Positions 1 through 6,012 are shown, counted from the first letter of the stretch. The stretch is 8,988 bases of DNA from JAGKXB01 sp964498835 (GCA_964498835.1 CAZCIX010000066.1:1-8988); one strand, 5' to 3'. The notes: generated from the sequence alone by a model not told the origin. Made by a program: numbers and translations.

Positions 1-37
1 TAGCCTATCGGGGGTTCGAATCCCCCTCTCTCCGCCA
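1..37 (+). tRNA. tRNA-Ser, 3' end only (5' part lies outside the window)
   Basis: The T arm is a perfect 5-bp GGGGG/CCCCC stem around TTCGAAT (10-26). It is followed by the 3' acceptor strand TCTCTCC (27-33), a G discriminator at 34 and an encoded CCA (35-37). A G at position 73 with this acceptor strand is typical of serine tRNAs. Bases 1-9 would be the end of a long variable arm, also as in tRNA-Ser. The anticodon is not in the window, so the isoacceptor cannot be named. Serine as the identity is an inference; that this is a tRNA 3' end is clear. Confidence 0.88.
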
Positions 38-45
38 AGGATATA

Positions 46-93
46 AAAAACCCCCGTAAGTTGATTGAATTCTTACGGGGGTTTTTGTTTTTC
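46..93 (+). terminator. Intrinsic terminator of the tRNA transcript
   Basis: There is a perfect 15-bp inverted repeat: AAAAACCCCCGTAAG (46-60) pairs with CTTACGGGGGTTTTT (72-86). The 11-nt loop is 61-71, and a T-rich run continues to about 93. It starts 8 bases after the CCA of the tRNA, so it most likely ends the tRNA transcript. The A/T flanks make it potentially bidirectional, but no minus-strand gene lies close on its right side. Confidence 0.9.
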
Positions 94-195
94 TATATTG
101 GCCTAATGTTGATGTAACAGGCAATTTCAGCCTCTGCCGGGCTAGATTACAATGTCGCATGTTGTTGAAAGCATTTTCAAATATCTAACTTTGAT

Positions 196-711
196 ATGTA
201 TAAAAAAATCGTCATCATTGCAGGGCCAAATGGTGCGGGGAAAACTACTTTTGCTCGTGAGTTTTTACCCAATGAGGCGCATTGCCCAACTTTCATTAAC
301 GCGGATCTGATCGCTGCTGGTCTATCTCCATTTGAGCCCGAGCTTGCGGCAATTAAAGCCGGTAAGTTGATGCTACAAACGATTGATGAATTGATTTCTA
401 AAAATGAGAGTTTTGCTTTTGAAACGACTCTTAGTGGAGGCTGTTATGCCAAAAGGATTTTAGAATGGCGTGCATTAGGCTATCACGTCAAATTAATTTT
501 TTTGCAATTGCCGAATGTGGAAACAGCCATAGCCCGTGTTGCAGAGCGAGTGGATCAAGGTGGGCATGATATCCCTGAAGCGACCATCCGTCGCCGTTTT
601 GATACTGGCCTAAAAAATTTCCATCAACGTTATAAACCCCTAGTAAACATTTGGTTGCATTTTGATAACGCTAGCGATGCACCCTTACTATTAGATTGGA
701 GCGAACAATGA
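196..711 (+). CDS. Zeta toxin-like / COG4185 P-loop kinase family protein, candidate toxin of a TA pair
   Basis: A 171-residue cytosolic P-loop NTPase. The Walker A motif GPNGAGKTT is at residues 10-18. It is followed by INADLIAAGLSP (35-44, with Asp37) and FETTLSGG (75-82). A basic RVAERV...GGHDIPEATIRRRF block (114-135) matches the arrangement seen in zeta-toxin/COG4185 proteins, where a kinase fold phosphorylates a small substrate (UDP-GlcNAc for true zeta toxins). The substrate here is unknown. No epsilon-type antitoxin lies upstream. Instead the stop codon overlaps the start of a 60-residue gene in an ATGA junction, which implies translational coupling. No clear Shine-Dalgarno sequence precedes the ATG. 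An ATATC(N7)GATAT inverted repeat (181-197) straddles the start and could be a weak operator. The C-terminus looks somewhat shorter than in many relatives. The kinase family is secure; toxin activity is inferred. Confidence 0.85.
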   Translation: MYKKIVIIAGPNGAGKTTFAREFLPNEAHCPTFINADLIAAGLSPFEPELAAIKAGKLMLQTIDELISKNESFAFETTLSGGCYAKRILEWRALGYHVKLIFLQLPNVETAIARVAERVDQGGHDIPEATIRRRFDTGLKNFHQRYKPLVNIWLHFDNASDAPLLLDWSEQ

Positions 712-890
712 ATCCCAAGCCGTTAAGCCAAGCACGCGATGAAGATGCGCGGAATGTCACTGCGGCATTACAACGCGCCGGCCAACGCGCCCGTGTCATT
801 GCGGCGCAAACGCAGACCAACATTATTGTTGTGCGTGACGGTAAATTAATTAGGGAAGCACCGGTGGTGCAATATGTAAAAAATAAATAG
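708..890 (+). CDS. Small protein paired with the zeta-like kinase, candidate antitoxin
   Basis: A 60-residue protein starting at the ATG that overlaps the TGA of the upstream kinase (ATGA, 708-711). An ATG 12 bases earlier is in frame but lies inside the kinase gene, and the coupled start is preferred. The sequence has an amphipathic, Arg/Ala/Gln-rich helical stretch (about residues 8-38). A short beta-like segment IIVVRDGKLIRE follows (about 43-54), with a basic end. Small proteins of this shape (helix, then IVVxRDGxLI) commonly follow COG4185 kinases in proteobacteria. That is recalled family knowledge and was not searched here. The tight overlap and order (toxin first) suggest one operon in which this protein neutralises the kinase. 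There is no DNA-binding motif I can point to. It is a real gene by context; its function is inferred. Confidence 0.72.
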   Translation: MNPKPLSQARDEDARNVTAALQRAGQRARVIAAQTQTNIIVVRDGKLIREAPVVQYVKNK

Positions 891-953
891 GCAATTTTGT
901 ACTTGTTCTTTACCTAGCAAGTAAATGGGTTTGGCAGATATTTATATGATTTT

Positions 954-1036
954 GTAGGGCGTCAATAAGCGAAGCGCATTGCGCCGTATGGTGGCCTTCG
1001 ATGAAGGTGCAATGCGCTGTGCTTATTGCACCCTAC
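954..1036. repeat. 83-bp REP/MITE-like near-perfect palindrome
   Basis: The left arm (954-985) starts GTAGGGCGTCAATAAGCGAA and continues into GCGCATTGCGCC. It is complementary, with few mismatches, to the right arm (1006-1036), which ends in GTGCTTATTGCACCCTAC. The loop is about 20 bases. The terminal GTAGGG/CCCTAC match exactly, so the element has defined ends. Elements with a core like AATAAGCGnAGCGCATTGC are scattered between genes in several proteobacteria, which I recall but could not check. No coding capacity and no obvious target duplication. It sits between the kinase module and the next gene and may act as a transcript-end hairpin in both directions. Confidence 0.8.
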
Positions 1037-1098
1037 TTGGCTAAAAAATAATATGAATGATGTAGTGATCAAGTAATACAAATAACAACAAGGGAACC

Positions 1099-1845
1099 AT
1101 GCTTTCAAATACTCTGAAATCTGTTCAATCCACTATTTTGGATCGATTGACCAGCCCATTAGCTGGGAGTTTTGCTGTTGCTTGGGTTGTTTGGAACTAT
1201 CGCTTCATTGTCGTACTATTTTCAGATGCGACAATTTCTCGTACTTTTCAATTAATCGATACATTGATTTATCCTGATCAATGGACTTTTCTTTCGCGAG
1301 CAATTTTTTATCCCGCACTTTCAGCTGCTGCATACATATTCTTCTATCCTTATCCGGCTAAATTTGTTGCTGCTTTTACGCAGCGCCGGTATCAAGAGTT
1401 AGATAACCAGCAGAAAAAAATAGCTGAAGATGTGTTAATGTCAATTGAGGAGGCGAGGCAACTAAGAAGCTATTTTGCAAAACGCGAACAACAATTATTA
1501 GAGGAAATTGATGCTCTAAATAAAAGCATCAACGTACCAGCCCCATCTGCCTCAAAAAAGAATAATGAAGTTGTCGTATCAAATGTCGCACCAGCAAAGC
1601 AATCGTCGAAACCTAAAACGGTGCTTGTTTCAGAATCACAGCGAGCTATTTTGATGGCCATAGCTGATAGCTCTAATGCAAAAGAAAATAATATTCAAAA
1701 CATGGTGGATTTAAGTAAAGTCGAATTTGAATATGACATTCATGCGTTATCTGAGCGTGGATTGATTACTCGTTATAGGTCGAACAGAGAGATTGTTCTT
1801 GAGTTAACTCAAAATGGACGTGCAGTAGTTTTAGAGCGAGAGTAA
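1099..1845 (+). CDS. Unrecognised membrane protein with coiled coil and C-terminal winged-helix-like domain
   Basis: A 248-residue protein. The start is supported by AAGGGA at 1090-1095, three bases before the ATG. I do not assign a named family. What can be seen: a short amphipathic N-terminus with the segment LTSPLAGSFAVAWVVWNYRF (17-36) leading into a first hydrophobic span (about 24-42). A second span follows at about 66-83. Then comes a charged, probably coiled-coil helix (about 95-145), a Ser/Pro/Lys-rich linker (about 146-176), and a compact end domain (about 178-246). The end domain's pattern (AILMAIAD, then HALSERGLITRYR, then EIVLELTQNGRAVV) fits a winged helix of the MarR/DUF kind. 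The domain reading is inference. No partner gene overlaps it; it seems monocistronic. Downstream, 1846-1968 has only a weak hairpin (1919-1926 with 1940-1947) without a T tract, between this gene and a convergent one. Confidence 0.75.
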   Translation: MLSNTLKSVQSTILDRLTSPLAGSFAVAWVVWNYRFIVVLFSDATISRTFQLIDTLIYPDQWTFLSRAIFYPALSAAAYIFFYPYPAKFVAAFTQRRYQELDNQQKKIAEDVLMSIEEARQLRSYFAKREQQLLEEIDALNKSINVPAPSASKKNNEVVVSNVAPAKQSSKPKTVLVSESQRAILMAIADSSNAKENNIQNMVDLSKVEFEYDIHALSERGLITRYRSNREIVLELTQNGRAVVLERE

Positions 1846-1968
1846 CTTTAAGAAGAAACTTTTACAGGCTCAATAATTATCTTTTCACCATACTAGATAT
1901 GAATTTTCCTGACTGTTCCAATTTGGGACTCAGTGCGTTCCGAATTGAGCTGGATTAAGATCAACGAC

Positions 1969-2643
1969 TCACCCACGCCGCAACAACTCCGAAACACACC
2001 CAACCAAGCTAGCCTCCATCTGCATCTTTTCCAAACAAGATGCCAAATAAGCCTGATTGCTGGTTAGCTCAATCGCTTTCGCATATGAGGTGTCAATGCT
2101 TTGTCCGTATGCTTGGCGGGCTTTGGTCCATGCTTCTTGTGGTATGGGGCCCCAGTGTTTGATGAGCATGGCTAAATCGATGGCGTCGCGGCTGGCGACG
2201 GATGCGTCGTTGTGTCGGTCTGCGTTGGCGAGTAGTTTTTCGGCGTACATGTCTTGGCGTGATAGTGTCGGGATGCCTAAAACTGGATCTATCGTGCCAG
2301 TGATGTCGATGCGTCCTTCGCTGACGATTTCGAATTTGATGGGGATACCGTCTACTTGCACGAAAGTACGGATGCCGTAGCGGTCTGCGCGTACTTCGCG
2401 GGCTAGTTCGATGGGTTGGGCGAAAATGTTGCCGAGCGATGCACTGGTGATGGTGTTACGTAAGGCTCGATAGCCGTCTGTTGAACTGCATAAAAAATCT
2501 ACATCAATCGACTCACGGTATTCATTCAGCGCTAAAACAATCGCTGTTCCACCGCCAAAATAACATCCTGCGCGAAAAAGAAAATCCGCGTTCAGGGTGG
2601 CGAGCAATTTCGCGATGCGTTGATGATGCAATCGCCTAAACAT
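1969..2643 (-). CDS. Nucleotidyltransferase of the AbiEii/AbiGii toxin-like family
   Basis: A 224-residue protein from the chosen start at 2643 (MFRRLHHQRIA). In-frame ATGs at 2655 and 2661 are alternatives, but the chosen start gives a short overlap (2636-2643) with the upstream gene. Family motifs are clear: GGGTAI (30-35) followed by YRESIDVDF (42-50) supplies the nucleotidyltransferase metal-binding acids Asp47 and Asp49. KFEIV (103-107) supplies the third acidic position, Glu105. DMYAEKLLANADR (131-143) holds the conserved lysine, and RDAIDLAML (152-160) the RDxxDL motif. AbiEii relatives use NTPs to modify tRNA acceptor ends and block growth or phage; the target here is unknown. The usual partner AbiEi (winged-helix antitoxin) is not present. 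Instead a small unrelated protein is encoded just upstream in an overlapping arrangement. It converges on the gene at 1099-1845. Family assignment is strong; toxin role is inferred. Confidence 0.87.
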   Translation of the reverse strand: MFRRLHHQRIAKLLATLNADFLFRAGCYFGGGTAIVLALNEYRESIDVDFLCSSTDGYRALRNTITSASLGNIFAQPIELAREVRADRYGIRTFVQVDGIPIKFEIVSEGRIDITGTIDPVLGIPTLSRQDMYAEKLLANADRHNDASVASRDAIDLAMLIKHWGPIPQEAWTKARQAYGQSIDTSYAKAIELTSNQAYLASCLEKMQMEASLVGCVSELLRRG

Positions 2644-2890
2644 GCAAAACCCCATTCCCATAATCCCGAATCAGTCCATCCAACATGGCACGCTCATGCG
2701 CTTGCATGGCGTTTTCGTCAACAAAGCGCCAATTGCGTTCGTAGAGGGCTAGTGCTTCTTCGCCGGTGATTGCATCTTGCGGGTTGCGGTTCCATGCGAT
2801 CAGTTGGAGTTGGGGGAAGTCTCCAATGACGAAGGTATTGGCAGCGTTGGCAGTATCGGTAGCGTTGGCAATGTCGGCAGTGGTTTTCAT
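2636..2890 (-). CDS. Small partner protein of the AbiEii-like nucleotidyltransferase, candidate antitoxin
   Basis: An 84-residue protein whose last codons overlap the start of the nucleotidyltransferase gene by 8 bases, so the two are almost certainly translated from one mRNA. Residues 1-18 are a low-complexity run of Ala/Asn/Thr/Asp triplets (ADI-ANA-TDT-ANA-ANT). The conserved-looking body begins at FVIGDFPQLQLIAW (20-33). It continues with LALYERNWRFVDE (47-59) and HERAMLDGLIRDYGNGVLHV (65-84), mostly helical. I recall similar small proteins ahead of this nucleotidyltransferase subtype but cannot name a family. No DNA-binding or catalytic motif is visible. The ATG at 2890 is the only one near. 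If the repeat tract is a late insertion, the ancestral N-terminus would be about 15 residues shorter. The divergent intergenic space 2891-2953 should hold promoters for this operon and the DUF2339 gene. Confidence 0.75.
   Translation of the reverse strand: MKTTADIANATDTANAANTFVIGDFPQLQLIAWNRNPQDAITGEEALALYERNWRFVDENAMQAHERAMLDGLIRDYGNGVLHV
2834..2875 (-). repeat. 9-bp-period imperfect tandem repeat in the small partner gene
   Basis: On the minus strand the codons run GAC ATT GCC, AAC GCT ACC, GAT ACT GCC, AAC GCT GCC, AAT ACC: four full 9-base units and a partial one. Each starts RAY and is enriched in RCC at its end. In the protein this is the D-I-A/N-A-T/D-T-A/N-A-A/N-T run. It lies in the N-terminal extension before the conserved part. 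Confidence 0.8.
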
Positions 2891-2953
2891 TCGTTAATTA
2901 TGATTGAATGCATTGATCTTTGCAGAAATTGTAAAAACGACGAAAGGACTCCC

Positions 2954-4624
2954 ATGCCATTCCAAACCCTAGACGAACAATTTGCCACCATCAATGCACG
3001 CCTTGAAAGGATAGAGGCGCATTTAGCCTTATCCGCACCATCCAAGTCAGTGGAGTCAGTGGAGTCGGTGGAATCAGTAGAACCGCTTGTGTCGTCTTTG
3101 CCGGCAACCCAAACTAAAGAAAAAGCGACAGGAAACTGGTTGGGTGTCAGTGCGGTGTTGTGCTTTGTGTTGGCGGCGGGATTTATCATCCAGCTTTCTA
3201 TCAATTCTGGATGGCTCACGCCTGGCAAGCGGATTGGGTTGGCGATATTGCTTGGGATTGCGTTGATTGGTGCGGGATTGAAGCTCTTAAAATCCGATCG
3301 TCCTTATGCCAGTTTTCTGCCAGCTGCGGGCATTGTGGTGCTGTATCTTGCTAGTTATGCCGCGCATTCTTATTACTCACTGATTTCATTTGAATTCACG
3401 ATTGCTGCTGCGGGCTTGATTTCTTGTTTGTGTATTGGGCTTTACACGCGACTTAAGCATGACGTGTATGCGTTTACTGCGGCGGTGGGGGCGTATATTG
3501 CGCCTGTGATTGTGGGGATGCAGGAAAATAGTGTGTTTTCTCTCTATTACTTTCTGCTGTGTTCAATCACGTTTGCCACGATTTCGATATGGGTGAAGTC
3601 GCGTACGTTTACGCTGCTTTCTTCTTATTTTGCTATTTTGATGACGGGTTTGATTGGCTTGACATTGGGCGTGACGGAATATGCGTTAGTTGCTTCTTTG
3701 CTGGCTTTGCATTTTCTGGTTTTTTCAATCGGTACTTATCTGTATAGCCTGCAAAATAGTGCGCCGTTGAGCGAGAAGGAGGCGTGGAGTTTCTTGCCGA
3801 TTTTGTTGTTGTTTTATTCCTTGGAATATTGTTTTATCGGGCGTATTCAACCTGGTTTGGCGCCGTGGTTGTCGTTGTTGTTTGCTGGGTTGTTGATCGG
3901 TTTATATGTGTCTGCTAGACGTTATTTTCCTGATCATTTGGGTAGCCAGAATTTGATTCTGACATTTGTCAGTATTGTGTTTTTTCACTCGGTGTATTTG
4001 CAGCTACTACCCGAGACGCTGCGTCCCTGGTTGTTTGTTTGCATCATGTTAGCTGCGGCTTTTTTACCTCGTACCGTATTGGCTGAAATTAAAGGTGGCG
4101 ATAAAGGTAACGGTAAAGATCGTTCTTTTCTTATTCCGAAATTGCTGGTTCTTGCCATCATTGCGATTGAATATCTCAGGATTGTTTTTCATTTAATCGA
4201 TAAAAACAATCTGCTTTCTTTACCGGTCGCATTTGCTGCGTTTGTCAGTTTATGGATTGCTTTGATGTACGGAAAAAAATCAAGCAATAGCAATGGTTAT
4301 ACATTGCTGATCGCCGCGCATTTGTTGGCTGTATTAGGGTTGTATCGATTAATCAGCGAGTTTGGTTCATTAGCCGTTTCCACAGTCTGGCTTTTTTATG
4401 GCGCCTTGGTAATTGTTGCTGCCTTTGAATTTAAAGATCGCGTCATTGCGAAGTCGGCTTTATTCGTTCTGGCATTTGCAGCTGGAAAAGCGCTGCTCTA
4501 CGACGCAGCTGCGGCACCTACTGGTTTGCGTATTGTTTGTTTATTGCTAACGGGGGCGGTGCTGTATGGCTGTGGATTGTTTATGCGAAAAATTAATAAT
4601 TGGGTGGAAGAAAAGCAGGAGTAA
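2954..4624 (+). CDS. DUF2339 family multi-pass inner-membrane protein
   Basis: A 556-residue protein of unknown biochemical role. The frame is open further upstream, but ATG 2954 is chosen. AAAGGA (2943-2948) lies five bases before it, and the protein then starts with the family-typical short coiled coil LDEQFATINARLERIEAHLA (6-25). A flexible linker (26-58) contains the SVE repeat. The DUF2339 signature begins at GNWLGVSAVLCF (60-71) and continues with SINSGWLTPGKRIGLA (82-97) and RPYASFLPAAGIVVLYLA (116-133). The rest is a series of probably more than twelve hydrophobic spans with short loops up to the C-terminus. A hydrophilic loop at about 380-391 carries a Gly/Lys/Asp repeat. It is shorter than the longest family members, but nothing suggests truncation. 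It is divergent from the nucleotidyltransferase module and followed by a hairpin at 4640-4670. Family assignment is good; no function is implied. Confidence 0.85.
   Translation: MPFQTLDEQFATINARLERIEAHLALSAPSKSVESVESVESVEPLVSSLPATQTKEKATGNWLGVSAVLCFVLAAGFIIQLSINSGWLTPGKRIGLAILLGIALIGAGLKLLKSDRPYASFLPAAGIVVLYLASYAAHSYYSLISFEFTIAAAGLISCLCIGLYTRLKHDVYAFTAAVGAYIAPVIVGMQENSVFSLYYFLLCSITFATISIWVKSRTFTLLSSYFAILMTGLIGLTLGVTEYALVASLLALHFLVFSIGTYLYSLQNSAPLSEKEAWSFLPILLLFYSLEYCFIGRIQPGLAPWLSLLFAGLLIGLYVSARRYFPDHLGSQNLILTFVSIVFFHSVYLQLLPETLRPWLFVCIMLAAAFLPRTVLAEIKGGDKGNGKDRSFLIPKLLVLAIIAIEYLRIVFHLIDKNNLLSLPVAFAAFVSLWIALMYGKKSSNSNGYTLLIAAHLLAVLGLYRLISEFGSLAVSTVWLFYGALVIVAAFEFKDRVIAKSALFVLAFAAGKALLYDAAAAPTGLRIVCLLLTGAVLYGCGLFMRKINNWVEEKQE
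3047..3082 (+). repeat. 9-bp tandem repeat (TCAGTGGAG)x4 in the DUF2339 gene
   Basis: Four consecutive 9-base units, TCAGTGGAG, TCAGTGGAG, TCGGTGGAA and TCAGTAGAA, encode Ser-Val-Glu four times in the linker (residues 32-43) between the N-terminal coiled coil and the first membrane span. On the opposite strand the units read GACTCCACT, i.e. the same RAY-NNN-NNN pattern seen in the other repeat tracts of the window. The near identity of units suggests recent slippage. Confidence 0.9.
4094..4120 (+). repeat. Short imperfect 9-bp-period repeat in a DUF2339 loop
   Basis: GGTGGCGAT, AAAGGTAAC, GGTAAAGAT: three 9-base units, each ending in RAY, encode GGD-KGN-GKD in a hydrophilic loop between membrane spans. 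A 12-base periodicity (AAAGGTNNCGRT) can also be read here, so the period is less certain than in the other tracts. Confidence 0.5.
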
Positions 4625-4639
4625 TTTTGGAATCTGCAT

Positions 4640-4670
4640 AGGGGCAGCCAGTAAATCTGGCTGATCCCCT
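4640..4670. other. Hairpin between the convergent DUF2339 and Fic-remnant genes
   Basis: AGGGGCAGCCAG (4640-4651) pairs with CTGGCTG (4657-4663) and CCCCT (4666-4670), leaving a 5-nt loop and a 2-nt bulge (AT). It starts 16 bases after the DUF2339 stop codon. There is no T tract on either side, so it is not a standard intrinsic terminator. It may protect the mRNA 3' end or be part of an old insertion. The rest of 4671-4773 shows only a small GGTC/GACC hairpin (4730-4744) and nothing else I can support. Confidence 0.5.
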
Positions 4671-4773
4671 GCCACACTAATGTTCCTGTCAAAGGGATAA
4701 ATTCCAAGAAAAGCAAATAGTCAGTTAAAGGTCAAAAGTAGACCCTGAACGATGATTTAAACTCCCCAAGTGG

Positions 4774-5181
4774 TTAGTTCGTGATTGTGTATGGATTTTT
4801 CGCCTCAATCCACAACCCTGGAAACAGGTAGCGGAACAATTTGATCGGGAACGCCAGCCGATGGTGTGCGGCCAGAATAGCAATGACGGCACGTTCGCCC
4901 TTCAGTTCAAAACGGTAATCATCCCAGAAAGCATGCAAGAAGTTGCCCAGCACATCCTTGCTCAGTAACGGGCTGGTGTGCTGACCTTCGATTTTGTTCG
5001 TGTAATACGAATTCATCGGCCGCAGCGCTTCGCGTAATGTGCCGGAAACGCCAGCGGGACACTGCTGCCGGTACGATTGCGGGATTAAGGAGGAAGCCTT
5101 GTCGAGCAGTGCCTTCATGGCGGGCGAATCCTGCCGAGGCAATAGTGGGCTCATCGAGTAGGGATCAGTATGCATGAACAT
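4774..5181 (-). pseudogene. Decayed Fic-family gene lacking the catalytic motif
   Basis: The reading frame (135 codons) keeps two Fic landmarks. Near the N-terminus is LREALRPMNSYYTNKIEGQHTSP, equivalent to the inhibitory-helix and MNSxxSxxIEG region. Later comes GERAVIAILAAHHRLAF, the helix that in intact Fic proteins runs directly into the HPFxxGNGR active-site loop. Here the sequence after HHRLAF is KLFRYLFPGLWIEAKNPYTITN, so the catalytic His and the nucleotide-binding loop are gone. The stretch between the two landmarks is only about 20 residues, far shorter than in full Fic proteins, which indicates an internal deletion as well. Base composition is visibly more GC-rich than the AT-rich DNA upstream, suggesting acquisition. 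It cannot AMPylate a target as it stands. An expressed fragment is possible but unlikely to be functional. Start codons at 5181 or 5175 are equally plausible. Confidence 0.75.
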
Positions 5182-5290
5182 GATGCTGTTAATTGTTACT
5201 TTTGGCGAAAAGTATTGCGAAGAAAAATAATTGATAACTTATTGTTTTATAAGATAAAAAAATAAAAAATGTGCAGAAATATATCCAATG

Positions 5291-5344
5291 TTTGGCGTAA
5301 ACTTTGGCGGATGTCGTGCGGATGATTTTACATAGTCCGCCAAA
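5291..5344. repeat. Cluster of TTTGGCG direct and inverted repeats, recombination-site-like
   Basis: TTTGGCG occurs at 5291 and again at 5303 within TTTGGCGGA (5303-5311), which is exactly inverted as TCCGCCAAA at 5336-5344. Inside, GCGGATGA (5318-5325) and TAGTCCGC (5333-5340) form an inverted pair of 8-base arms with two mismatches around a 7-base spacer (5326-5332), the geometry of a tyrosine-recombinase core site. A further ACTTTT-GGCG-AAAAGT palindrome is at 5198-5213. The surrounding 5182-5479 holds no gene I can support and is strongly AT-rich. No recombinase gene is in the window. Confidence 0.45.
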
Positions 5345-5387
5345 AATATAAAAACCCACGATACTCCTGTGATACCGTAGGTTTTTT
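5341..5387 (-). terminator. Intrinsic terminator of yjdM
   Basis: AAAAACCCACG (5350-5360) pairs with CGTAGGTTTTT (5376-5386) with one C-A mismatch and a 15-nt loop. On the minus strand the hairpin is followed by TTTTTATATTTTT (down to about 5342), as expected for a terminator about 90 bases after the yjdM stop. The plus-strand side also ends in a T-run, so it may work in both directions. Confidence 0.75.
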
Positions 5388-5479
5388 GTTTTTAGAGGCT
5401 TAACTTGCTCTATTTTTCGCAATCAGCAAGGATTGGAATGTTGTTTTCGCTCAGAAACTGACCTTTAATCTTGCATCTT

Positions 5480-5836
5480 TTATTCCACAATTTTCTTCAC
5501 AAACTCCGATTTCAATCCCATTTGACCAATACCCGGTACTTTGCAATCGATATTGTGGTCGCTATCGACCAGGCGGATGTTTTTGACTTTGGTGCCGACT
5601 TTTATCACATCCGATGAATTTTTTAGCTTGAGATCTTTGATTAGTGTGACGGTATCGCCGTCTTTTAGCACTGTGCCGTTTGCATCTCGGATAATTAAAC
5701 CTTCATCTTCGCCATTTTCTATCGTACTAGTGGCATTTTTGGGCCATTCATGGGCACATTCTGGACATATTAGAAGGTCTTGATCCTCATAGGTGTAAGT
5801 TGATTTGCATTGGGGGCATGGGGGTAATGTGGTCAT
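5480..5836 (-). CDS. yjdM: YjdM/PhnA-family zinc-ribbon protein
   Basis: A 118-residue protein, the usual full length of the family formerly called PhnA. An N-terminal zinc ribbon has Cys7-x2-Cys10 and Cys24-x2-Cys27 (CPQC and CPEC). The C-terminal PhnA domain starts at about residue 46, with IIRDANGTVLKDGDTVTLIKDLKLK (48-72) and VGTKVKNIRLVDSDHNIDCKVPGIGQMGLKSEFVKK (81-116). The old link to phosphonate use came from naming in E. coli and is not supported for the family; its role is unknown. The gene is monocistronic, ends in the terminator at 5341-5387 and is divergent from the large sensor gene. No good Shine-Dalgarno sequence is seen before the ATG at 5836. The AT-rich spacer 5837-6062 must hold both promoters; TATATAAT around 5868-5875 is one candidate -10 element, without a convincing -35. 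Confidence 0.93.
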   Translation of the reverse strand: MTTLPPCPQCKSTYTYEDQDLLICPECAHEWPKNATSTIENGEDEGLIIRDANGTVLKDGDTVTLIKDLKLKNSSDVIKVGTKVKNIRLVDSDHNIDCKVPGIGQMGLKSEFVKKIVE

Positions 5837-6012
5837 ATGATCTGTACTGTATTGTATTATTGCGTTTTATATAATTATTTCTGGTGGTAAATGATTGGAC
5901 TTTGATTTGTTGAGCGATATAAATCGTCAGAAAACAAGTCTTATCCTCGATTTTAGTGGCTGTAGTCACAATAACAAAATATACCGTTGACGTGTATCAT
6001 TCTGTCCCTTGC

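Noticed and set aside
1..1845. A genomic island inserted in the tRNA-Ser
   Set aside because: Attractive because of the accessory genes, but no integrase and no second copy of the tRNA 3' end are seen in the window.
1919..1947. Terminator between the convergent genes at 1845 and 1969
   Set aside because: The 8-bp stem has a wobble pair and a 13-base loop, and no T tract follows on either strand.
2057..2380. Plus-strand open frame of 107 codons
   Set aside because: It lies wholly opposite the nucleotidyltransferase, whose motifs are clear; composition is Ser/Met-rich nonsense with no SD.
2777..2953. Upstream extension of the DUF2339 frame
   Set aside because: It runs antisense through the small partner gene, has no SD, and the family N-terminus and a good SD fit ATG 2954.
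2887..3228. Minus-strand frame with TDS repeats
   Set aside because: It is the antisense reading of the SVE tract and of the DUF2339 start; no independent support.
4498..4716. Minus-strand frame of 72 codons at the end of the DUF2339 gene
   Set aside because: Mostly antisense to the DUF2339 C-terminus and the hairpin; no motif.
5291..5344. CRISPR-like or iteron array
   Set aside because: Only two or three short TTTGGCG copies with unequal spacing and no replication or Cas genes nearby.
5189..5422. Minus-strand frame of 77 codons in the AT-rich gap
   Set aside because: It reads through the terminator hairpin and the repeat cluster, and has an AT-driven Phe/Ile/Lys/Tyr composition; no family resemblance.
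5787..5969. Minus-strand 60-codon frame over the yjdM start
   Set aside because: Overlaps yjdM in another frame and covers the promoter region; no SD or motif.
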